Of a stretch of DNA of 64,000 bases, positions 34,695-41,801 are shown piece by piece. Source of the stretch: Shiella aurantiaca (GTDB taxonomy: Bacteria > Bacteroidota > Bacteroidia > Cytophagales > Cyclobacteriaceae); the NCBI GenBank assembly GCA_030412945.1, contig JAUHJS010000003.1:1507-65506 (forward strand). The letters are read 5' to 3'. Within the stretch, counting starts at the first letter, position 1. The number at the start of each line of letters is the position of its first letter. The notes under the pieces are model-generated. The model was not told where the DNA came from. It searched no databases and saw only the letters and a program-made list of their open reading frames with translations. The position numbers were made by a program, and so were the translations under genes.

Positions 34695-35024
34695 ATGAAG
34701 GAAACAGAAGAAATAACGAAAGCGCTTTTGGAATTCAGGAATGAACGTGATTGGGAACAATTTCATAATCCGAAAGACCTCGCGCTTGCCATCAATGTTG
34801 AGGCAGGTGAACTGCTTGAGCTTTTTTTATGGAAAAATCATGATGAAGCCAATAAGGAGAAGATTAAGGAAGAACTAGCAGATGTGTTTGCTTATGCTTT
34901 TTTATTGGCAGAGAAGTATAATCTTGATATCAAAGAGATTGTAATGGAGAAGATTATAAAGAATGGTGAAAAATACCCTGTAGACAAAGCAAAAGGGACA
35001 GCGAAGAAATATAATGAACTCTAA
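34695..35024 (+). CDS. MazG-like nucleotide pyrophosphohydrolase
   Basis: The 109-residue protein has the all-alpha NTP-PPase pattern: EAGELLELFLW, giving E36-x-x-E39, and EELADVFAY, giving E60-x-x-D63, which together bind magnesium. It is short like RS21-C6/iMazG-type dCTP pyrophosphatases, not the two-domain MazG. The family hydrolyses NTPs or dNTPs to monophosphates and can clear modified nucleotides. It is 15 bases before the nuclease-helicase gene and shares its low GC, so the two look like one transferred unit. MazG proteins are found beside restriction and anti-phage genes, which suggests a nucleotide-depleting or proofreading role. Confidence 0.9.
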   Translation: MKETEEITKALLEFRNERDWEQFHNPKDLALAINVEAGELLELFLWKNHDEANKEKIKEELADVFAYAFLLAEKYNLDIKEIVMEKIIKNGEKYPVDKAKGTAKKYNEL

Positions 35025-35039
35025 GGCCATAGTATTGCC

Positions 35040-36899
35040 ATGATTATCTACCAAAGAACAAAGGAAGAGTTTAGCAAGGATATTTTGACTAATGAAATAG
35101 ACAAAATTATTGCAAAGCAGATTAAGGCCAAAACAGGTAAAGAGACATCGCCTAATGAAATAATCTCCTTTAAAAACTCCTTGGGTTTTATAGATAGAGT
35201 TTTGAATGATAAAGATATTCCTGATGATTGCGGAATTTCGATTGAATATCACATTCCTCAAACGGCCAAACGTATTGATTTTATTATTTCAGGAAGTGAT
35301 GGAAAAAATGAGAATGTAATTATTATCGAGTTGAAACAATGGTCAGAGGCCAGATTAACGGATAGAGATGGAATTGTAGAAACCCGATTTCAGGGTGGGA
35401 TAAGTGCAACAAGTCATCCATCCTATCAAGCTTGGTCTTATGCGGCACTTTTACAAGCATTTAACGCAACCATTGATGAAGAGAAAATTGGCTTGTATCC
35501 TTGTGCATACCTTCATAACTATGAACCTGACGATGTTATTACAAATGATTTTTATGCATATTATATAGAAAAAGCTCCAGTGTTTTTACGGCCTGATGCC
35601 ATCAAACTTCGAAACTTTATAAAGAAGGTTATGAAGTATGGAGATAAAACAAATATCCTTGGCAGGATTGATAACGGAAGAATCAGGCCTACTAAAAGTT
35701 TAGCAGATAGCTTGAAATCATTAATAAAAGGGAATCAAGAATTTGTTTTAATTGATGATCAAAAGGTTGTATACGAAACAGCCTTAATACTTACCAGTCA
35801 ATCGAATGAGAAAAATAAAAATGTTTTAATTGTTCAAGGAGGCCCGGGCACCGGGAAATCTGTAGTAGCAATTAACCTATTAGTTGAATTGAACAGAAGA
35901 GGTTTGATGGCGCAGTATGTGACAAAAACAAGTGCTCCGCGGGAAGTTTATTTTGATAAATTGAGAGGAGAGAAGAAAATAACCGAATTGAAAAACTTGT
36001 TTGTAGGCTCCGGTACATTTATTAATGCGGCCAAAAGTTCTATTTCCGCATTAATTGTGGATGAAGCGCATAGGTTAACAAAGGAGACAGGCTTTCTCAA
36101 GATGGGGGATGATCAGATAAAAGAAATTATTCAAGCCGCCATGTTTTCTATATTCTTTATTGATGAAGATCAACGTGTACATATGGATGACTATGGCGAA
36201 ATCTATACCATACAAGAAATTGCAAAGAAGGAAAATGCCAATATTCACCACATGGAATTAACTTCTCAATTCAGATGTAATGGATCTGATGGATATTTGG
36301 CATGGTTAGATAATACCCTCCAGATAAGGGAAACAGCAAATACTGAATTTATTTCCAAAGAGTTTGAGTTTGATTTTAAAATACTGAAAACCCCATCTGA
36401 ACTTAGAGACCTTATCTTTGAAAAGAACAAATTAAATAATAAGGCACGACTGGTTGCTGGTTATTGTTGGGATTGGAATAGCGACAAAAATCCGAATGCA
36501 TATGATATAATTTTTCATGAATACAACTTTCAGATGAAATGGAATTTAAAAACATACGGTTCCAAATGGATTATTGACCCTAATTCCGTAAATGAAGTGG
36601 GCTGTATTCACACATGTCAAGGTTTAGAGGTTGATTATGTTGGGGTAATTATAGGCGATGATTTACTAGTTAGAAATGGTGAAGTTTTAGTCCAACCAAA
36701 TGCTCGGTCTAGAATGGATAAATCCATTTTCGGGTGGAAGAGGATGATGAAGGAAGATCCTGCAACTTGTAAGAGTGTGGTAAAAGCGATTATTAAAAAT
36801 ACTTACAGAACATTGATGACAAGAGGTATGAAAGGTTGTTATGTATATTTTACCGATAAAGAAACCGAACAGTATTTTCGTTCTAAAATTATTGATTAA
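35040..36899 (+). CDS. PD-(D/E)xK nuclease fused to SLFN-g3/DUF2075 helicase
   Basis: The 619-residue protein has two enzymatic parts. Residues about 60-135 look like a PD-(D/E)xK nuclease: D80 in RIDFI, E97 and K99 in IIIELKQW, and a later HPSYQAW (Gln130) as in related nucleases. Residues about 260-615 are the DUF2075 helicase (SLFN group 3-like): Walker A GGPGTGKS (267-274), DEAH (341-344), SQFRCNGSDGYL, and HTCQGLEVDYVGVII. The gene is lower in GC than its neighbours. With the MazG-like gene just upstream it forms a two-gene unit that resembles phage-defence modules. Target and trigger are unknown. Confidence 0.9.
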   Translation: MIIYQRTKEEFSKDILTNEIDKIIAKQIKAKTGKETSPNEIISFKNSLGFIDRVLNDKDIPDDCGISIEYHIPQTAKRIDFIISGSDGKNENVIIIELKQWSEARLTDRDGIVETRFQGGISATSHPSYQAWSYAALLQAFNATIDEEKIGLYPCAYLHNYEPDDVITNDFYAYYIEKAPVFLRPDAIKLRNFIKKVMKYGDKTNILGRIDNGRIRPTKSLADSLKSLIKGNQEFVLIDDQKVVYETALILTSQSNEKNKNVLIVQGGPGTGKSVVAINLLVELNRRGLMAQYVTKTSAPREVYFDKLRGEKKITELKNLFVGSGTFINAAKSSISALIVDEAHRLTKETGFLKMGDDQIKEIIQAAMFSIFFIDEDQRVHMDDYGEIYTIQEIAKKENANIHHMELTSQFRCNGSDGYLAWLDNTLQIRETANTEFISKEFEFDFKILKTPSELRDLIFEKNKLNNKARLVAGYCWDWNSDKNPNAYDIIFHEYNFQMKWNLKTYGSKWIIDPNSVNEVGCIHTCQGLEVDYVGVIIGDDLLVRNGEVLVQPNARSRMDKSIFGWKRMMKEDPATCKSVVKAIIKNTYRTLMTRGMKGCYVYFTDKETEQYFRSKIID

Positions 36900-37184
36900 A
36901 GCGGTTTACCTATTTCTAGTCATTTGTGCTGACCTAAGCAAATACCCTTCATTCGTTATGTAAATAAATTGTTAATCCAAAGTGGAGGTTTGTTTATTCA
37001 TTTATAATAGCTAGCCCAAGTATTCTGAATTCATCAATTGGGAAATGAGGAATCAAGATTGTATGAGAAAATGGATAAAATTCATGTAAAAGAGTAATCT
37101 TTTATAGCAAGAATCATACTCCCCAATGACCTGCATTAGCTTTTCTATCAGAGATAATGATGAAATTTATAGAAAAATTTCATC

Positions 37185-37667
37185 ATGGATGCTACACATA
37201 TTCACCTCGTAATTACCCATTTGCCGATATTTGGTGCGGTGTTGGGTGGGCTGGTTCTTGCCTATGGACTTTGGGCAGACAGTAATGACACAAAAATGGC
37301 TGCTTTTGGGCTTTTAATCATTTCTTCGGTAGGGGCAGGCATAGCTTACCTTACAGGAGAGGCGGCTGAAGAAACGGTAGAAAATCTACCCGGAGTTTTT
37401 GAAGCTACCATTGAAAGACATGAAGATTTTGCGCTCTATGCCTTAGTTTCGATACTTATTTTGGGGCTTACCGCTCTTGCAGGAATTGTATTGATGCTGA
37501 AAAAGTCACCCGCCCTGCGGACCGTTTCTTATCTGACCCTGCTACTTGCAGTGATTAGCTTCGGCTTGGTGGCAAGAACGGGCTATTTGGGTGGTCAGAT
37601 TCGACATTCCGAAATCACCCAGGGTACTTCAGTTCCTATGGATAATCCGGAACAGGATGATGACTAA
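37185..37667 (+). CDS. DUF2231-like membrane protein
   Basis: The 160-residue protein begins with MDATHIHLVITHLPIFGAVLGG, in which His residues and a Pro lie next to the first helix, as in DUF2231-type proteins. Four hydrophobic segments are at about 9-27, 36-56, 80-104 and 113-132. The acidic tail ends NPEQDDD. The 285 bases upstream (36900-37184) contain nothing I can name. Function unknown; family members sit near redox or heme genes, but no such neighbour is present. Confidence 0.8.
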   Translation: MDATHIHLVITHLPIFGAVLGGLVLAYGLWADSNDTKMAAFGLLIISSVGAGIAYLTGEAAEETVENLPGVFEATIERHEDFALYALVSILILGLTALAGIVLMLKKSPALRTVSYLTLLLAVISFGLVARTGYLGGQIRHSEITQGTSVPMDNPEQDDD

Positions 37668-37742
37668 ATAAAAGTATAGTTATGAGCAAGTTGGGCGCTT
37701 GCTATCTTGCTCGTACTTCTTTATCAATATACCCTCCTGTCT

Positions 37743-38294
37743 TTACACCCGCAGCAAGCCCCTGAAGCCACGTGCGGCATAGTACGATTCGGCTCCGTTG
37801 TGGTAAATAAAAGTATGGCCATAGCGCCAATCGCCAAAAATGGCGCCTCCTTTGGCGCGGATATCAGGCGGGGTGGCCAGCCAGCTGGAGGTTTTGGCAT
37901 CAAAGGGGCCAAAGGCTTGGAGTTGGCGATATTCGCTTTCGTTGAGCAGGCGTATGCCTAGGCGTTCGGCCAAGCCTAGGGCGCTATCTTGAGGCTTGTT
38001 TTCCTTGCGGCTTTCGAGTGCCTGCGGATCGTAGCACACACTTCTGCGTCCTTTGGGACTTTCAGCAGCACAGTCGATAAAAAGAAGGTCGGAGCTATTG
38101 TCTTCTAAGCATACTACATCGGGTTCACCACCGCTTTCCTCCATTCCTAAAAGTGCCTCCCACACGGCATCGGTTGCGGCTAGCAGGCGGCTTTCCACGT
38201 CCTTCCAAGTTAGTTTGGGATGCCTCTGCGGGTGCTGCACGAAGCGCTTTTGAAGGGTATTGAGTAAGTCTTGCTGTGCGGCTGAAGATAGCAT
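37743..38294 (-). CDS. DUF4256 family protein
   Basis: The 183-residue protein shows the features of DUF4256: KRFVQHPQRHPKLTWKDVESRL near the start, LLFIDCAAESPKGRRSVCYD in the middle, then LNESEYRQLQAFGPFDAKTSSWLATPPDIRAKGGAIFGDWRYG, and a final YHNGAESYYAARGFRGLL (segments quoted in part). No signal peptide or membrane helix. Family function unknown. It is convergent with the DUF2231-like gene. Confidence 0.85.
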   Translation of the reverse strand: MLSSAAQQDLLNTLQKRFVQHPQRHPKLTWKDVESRLLAATDAVWEALLGMEESGGEPDVVCLEDNSSDLLFIDCAAESPKGRRSVCYDPQALESRKENKPQDSALGLAERLGIRLLNESEYRQLQAFGPFDAKTSSWLATPPDIRAKGGAIFGDWRYGHTFIYHNGAESYYAARGFRGLLRV

Positions 38295-38483
38295 AGGGGA
38301 AATCGTTTTGAGGTGTAGAATCGATTAAACAAGCGCAGGGCGCCTGACGAAAATACCAAGAAACTAGGAGGGAAGCAAGGGTGAATATTTCCTACCAAGA
38401 AGGAGTAAGCGATTCCTTTTTTAAGTCGCATTGTTACAAGGCAAAGGAGAGGATTTTGGTTATTTTTGGATTTTGCCCCCGCT

Positions 38484-38996
38484 ATGGAAAAGATTTTTGA
38501 AACGGAAAGATTGTATGTACGAAGATTAATTTCGCAAGATGTTCTCTTCATTATCCAGCTGCTCAATAGCCTCGGTTGGTTGCGCTTTATTGGCGATAGG
38601 CAAGTGAAAGATGAGACCCAAGCTTTGGCCTATTTGCAAAATGGTCCTTTTAAAAGCTATCAGGAGCACGGCTACGGTCTATTGTTGGTACTGCGCAGCA
38701 GCGATAATCAGCCCATAGGTATGTGTGGGCTTTTGAAGCGTCCCATTCTCTCCATGCCTGATATTGGTTTTGCTTTTCTGCCAGAATATATGGGGCTGGG
38801 CTATGCGCATGAGGTGGCAGAGGCTACGCTGGCGCATGCGCGAAAGGAATGGAAAGTACCACAGGTGGCGGCCATCACTTTGCCGGAAAATGAGCACTCG
38901 GTACGCTTACTCAAAAAACTAGGACTACGATATCAGTCGGAGTTTAGCTTTCCCGATTCGCAGGAGGTACTACATCTGTATGCACAAGAGGTATAG
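38484..38996 (+). CDS. GNAT acetyltransferase, copy A
   Basis: The 170-residue protein is a GNAT of the RimJ/RimL-like type. It begins with FETERLYVRRL. The core has NQPIGMCGLLKR, then DIGFAFLPEYMGLGYAHEVAEA (the pyrophosphate-binding loop region around MGLGYA), and it ends with NEHSVRLLKKLGL. A near-identical gene lies at 40686-41198, with nine residue differences in my comparison. The ATG at 38484 follows TTTTGCCCCCGCT, bases that are also shared with copy B. Substrate unknown. Confidence 0.9.
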   Translation: MEKIFETERLYVRRLISQDVLFIIQLLNSLGWLRFIGDRQVKDETQALAYLQNGPFKSYQEHGYGLLLVLRSSDNQPIGMCGLLKRPILSMPDIGFAFLPEYMGLGYAHEVAEATLAHARKEWKVPQVAAITLPENEHSVRLLKKLGLRYQSEFSFPDSQEVLHLYAQEV

Positions 38997-39040
38997 TGGA
39001 AGCCTTCTTAAGGCTCCCACTCATCAGAAGCAATGATAAA

Positions 39041-39892
39041 TTATTTACCCTTCTTAAATAAACCTGCTCCTGCAGGACCAAAATTATCACTTAAAATCTT
39101 TCTATAATTACTGGAGTTCTTAAAACCTCCATTATGTTCAAAGAAATCCTTCATAACAGTGGCCCAGTCAGAGTTTTTGGGCATGATTATACCATATTCC
39201 TCTGATTCTTTTTTTTCTATTTGTTGGGGCGATATCTTCATTTTCTTTTTTACCGCATCTAAATAGAATATAGCATCTACCAGACCGAACGAGGATGGGT
39301 CTTTTTCAATAAAATCAATTATCTCAATACTTGAAGGAACATATGTAACAGTTGTTTTTAACTGATACTTAGCTATTAAATCCAGTACCCTTCTTTCGTG
39401 CAAGGTTCCCTTGGTAGTATAAGCAGTTTTAAATTCGTATTTTTTAAAAAGTATAGCTTCATTCTGAAATCTGTCGTATGTAGAATTGGTAACTAAAACT
39501 GGAAAGTTGTCTAAATAAGATGGGGAAAAGTTTAGGAAGGTTTTTCTCTCATTGGTAATGGTTACGTCTCCAAGACCGAAAACCCCACCGTTGCTCTCTC
39601 TCACAGTTTTTATGAATTTCGGAAAATTATCTTCAGCGTCCACATGCTTAACATTAAGTTTTATGCCTTTCGTTTTTTCAACGTATTGGATAAATTCGTT
39701 CATGATGTCGCTGCATATTCCTTTTCGAATATTATTTTGCTTTTCAGAAATGTAAGGTGAAGGCATATGAAGAAACACAATTTCACCGGATTTCTTAGAA
39801 CTTGCCTCCTGATAAGTACTACCCGAGTAGGACTGAGCAATAAGGTTGAAAGACTGAAATAAAAGAAATAGGATAAGGAGAATTGATTTCAT
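39041..39892 (-). CDS. Orphan family-3-like solute-binding protein
   Basis: The 283-residue protein has a signal peptide (about 1-20, ending LIAQ) and the SBP_bac_3 pattern. An N-terminal lobe includes GICSDIMNEFIQYVEKTKG. The hinge region contains GVFGLGDVTITNERKTFLNFSPSYL, the family's typical D-x-T-x-T-x-x-R motif, and the second lobe has GTLHERRVLDL and GLVDAIFYL. Such proteins bind amino acids or related ligands. No ABC permease gene is next to it, so it may be a sensor or a part of a split system. It is AT-rich and lies between the two GNAT copies. The ATG at 39892 gives the proper signal peptide; upstream codons to 39958 do not. Confidence 0.85.
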   Translation of the reverse strand: MKSILLILFLLFQSFNLIAQSYSGSTYQEASSKKSGEIVFLHMPSPYISEKQNNIRKGICSDIMNEFIQYVEKTKGIKLNVKHVDAEDNFPKFIKTVRESNGGVFGLGDVTITNERKTFLNFSPSYLDNFPVLVTNSTYDRFQNEAILFKKYEFKTAYTTKGTLHERRVLDLIAKYQLKTTVTYVPSSIEIIDFIEKDPSSFGLVDAIFYLDAVKKKMKISPQQIEKKESEEYGIIMPKNSDWATVMKDFFEHNGGFKNSSNYRKILSDNFGPAGAGLFKKGK

Positions 39893-40685
39893 TTTAAGAT
39901 AAGTTGATTTAGTAAAAGAAAAATTACAGTGCGTATATTTTAGTTGGTAAGCACCCAATTTGTTTTAGCGGGTATAGCTATCTTTTTTGAGCTCGTTTAA
40001 AGCCTTATTTCTTGGGTTTTCACTTTTGTTTTAGCTGATATTTTTTGCCAAATAATTCTGTATTGTGCGTCATAGTCAGACATATCGTTGGTACCAAAAA
40101 TCAAAATACCATTTGTTTTAGACCTTCATAGTTTCAATCCAAATAGGGATACCTTTACCCCTACTTTGCTTTTGATTTGCGCGTAAATCTGAAAGAGGAG
40201 TACCTTCTCTGTATCTAGTGACAGCTTATACAAGGTGTATCCCTCCGTTAGATAAGTGGTTCTTTCTCTTCAATAAAACCCTATACTGTTGATATCATTT
40301 GGTCATAAAAAGGGTGATGAGAGTTTGTTAAATATCCACCTTGGAAATTATTGTGCTTAAATATTTAAACATTCTCAATACTACCCTAGATTACAGAGAG
40401 AGGATGAGTTGTAGTGGTTACAAAAGATTATCAAGACCTCTTACTAAAGGTTATGAACTTTGGAAAAGTTATAGTTATTGCTGGTAATTTTTTATTTTAA
40501 AGAAGTTACCAGTGAAATCAACCTTATATTCCGCTATATCTCATCAAATATTTCAGATAGTTACTCTAAAGATTTCATTCGGAGCGCACTTTTCATTACT
40601 CTATCCGTCTTTTATCTCTCATCTACCAATCTCCTATATTTACTTTTTCACAAGGAGTAGTACTATATTTAATTTTGCCCCCGCT
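39893..40685. other. 793-base AT-rich stretch without a recognisable gene
   Basis: No frame here gives a protein I recognise, and both strands are broken by stops. The first part probably holds the promoter of the solute-binding gene (-) and the last part the promoter of GNAT copy B (+), with a -7-like TAATTTTG at about 40668-40675. Some hydrophobic fragments near 40520-40650 read like a decayed membrane protein, but too weakly to call. Confidence 0.5.
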
Positions 40686-41198
40686 ATGGAAAAGATTTTT
40701 GAAACGGAAAGACTGTACGTACGCAGACTGATTCCGCAAGATGCTCCCTTTATTATTCAGCTGCTCAACAGCCCGGGCTGGCTGCGCTTTATTGGCGATA
40801 GGCAAGTGAAAGATGAGACCCAAGCTTTGGCCTATTTGCAAAATGGTCCTTTTAAAAGCTATCAGGAGCGTGGCTACGGTCTATTGTTGGTACTGCGCAG
40901 CAGCGATAATCAGCCCATAGGTATGTGTGGATTATTAAAGCGCCCTGCACTCTCCATGCCGGATATTGGTTTTGCTTTTCTGCCAGAATATATGGGGCTG
41001 GGCTATGCGCATGAGGCGGCAGAGGCTACGCTGGCGCATGCACATAAGGAATGGAAAGTACCACAGGTGGCGGCCATCACTTTGCCGGAAAATGAGCACT
41101 CGGTTCGCTTACTCAAAAAACTAGGACTACAATATCAGTCGGAGTTTAGCTTTCCCGATTCGCAGGAGGTACTGCATCTGTATGCACAAGAAGTATAG
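40686..41198 (+). CDS. GNAT acetyltransferase, copy B
   Basis: The 170-residue paralogue of the gene at 38484-38996 has the same motifs: FETERLYVRRLIPQD, NQPIGMCGLLKR, PEYMGLGYAHEAAEA and NEHSVRLLKKLGL. At the nine differing sites copy B often has Pro or Ala where copy A has Leu, Ser, Val or Ile. Long runs of nucleotides are identical between copies while others differ at many third positions, so divergence is patchy. The frame is open back to 40512, but that part is unrelated; the ATG at 40686 is shared with copy A. A terminator hairpin starts at its stop codon. Confidence 0.9.
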   Translation: MEKIFETERLYVRRLIPQDAPFIIQLLNSPGWLRFIGDRQVKDETQALAYLQNGPFKSYQERGYGLLLVLRSSDNQPIGMCGLLKRPALSMPDIGFAFLPEYMGLGYAHEAAEATLAHAHKEWKVPQVAAITLPENEHSVRLLKKLGLQYQSEFSFPDSQEVLHLYAQEV

Positions 41199-41219
41199 GG
41201 GAAGGCTGGCTTCCCCATT
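41198..41219 (+). terminator. Terminator after GNAT copy B
   Basis: GGGGAAG (41198-41204) pairs with CTTCCCC (41210-41216) around GCTGG, followed by ATTTTAT. It lies at the boundary with the convergent DinB gene. Confidence 0.7.
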
Positions 41220-41227
41220 TTATAAAA

Positions 41228-41683
41228 TTATAAATTCTTTCTAAGCGCCATGGCATAGCCAAGGTGCAAGCCTTCGTGGGTATTGATAAATGCCAAGGCA
41301 TCTTCAATACTGTTTAAGCTAATACCAAATGAAGTAGGGTAGGGTGTATATTCCTTGAACAAACCTGCGGCCAGGTCGCTCTCCATTTGATCTACGCTTT
41401 TCAGCGCCCACTCTTTCATCCATTCCACCTCCTGTGCACTTACAGGCTCTTGCGGAGCAGTTCCTTTCCGAAATCGGTCGATAAAGGCATCGGGGTAGTG
41501 CATGGGCAAATTGCTGAGCTTGTAGGCCAATAGCTGCTGGGTAACAAGCAGGTGACCAAAATTCCAAATCAGGTTGTTGGAAAACCCTTGGGGGATGCGG
41601 TTGAGCGTAGCGGTATCATAGTCTTTAATAAGGTTCAGAAAATTGACCCGCGACTGGCGTAAAATAGCAATAGGTGTAAGCAT
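41228..41683 (-). CDS. DinB-family protein
   Basis: The protein of about 151 residues has the four-helix DinB_2 pattern. His residues that may bind metal are in NFGHLLVTQQLL and THEGLHLGYAMALRK, near the second helix and C-terminus. Family members include thiol transferases and proteins of unknown role. The frame is open to 41770, but MLTPIAILRQSRVNFL is the normal start (41683). It is divergent from permease 4, with 118 bases between. Confidence 0.85.
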   Translation of the reverse strand: MLTPIAILRQSRVNFLNLIKDYDTATLNRIPQGFSNNLIWNFGHLLVTQQLLAYKLSNLPMHYPDAFIDRFRKGTAPQEPVSAQEVEWMKEWALKSVDQMESDLAAGLFKEYTPYPTSFGISLNSIEDALAFINTHEGLHLGYAMALRKNL

Positions 41684-41801
41684 AATAGGAAGCAGAATTT
41701 GAGGGGGCAAATTTACACTATTCAGAAAAAATGTAGTGCCTCGCTGCAACTTTTTGTGCGGTGATTCCATCTACTGATTGTCAAAACTCAACAACACCCT
41801 C

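Noticed and set aside
40478-40660. Short hydrophobic frames before GNAT copy B
   Set aside because: They start in an AT-rich stretch and match nothing; one of them merely runs into the GNAT frame. The conserved GNAT start is at 40686.
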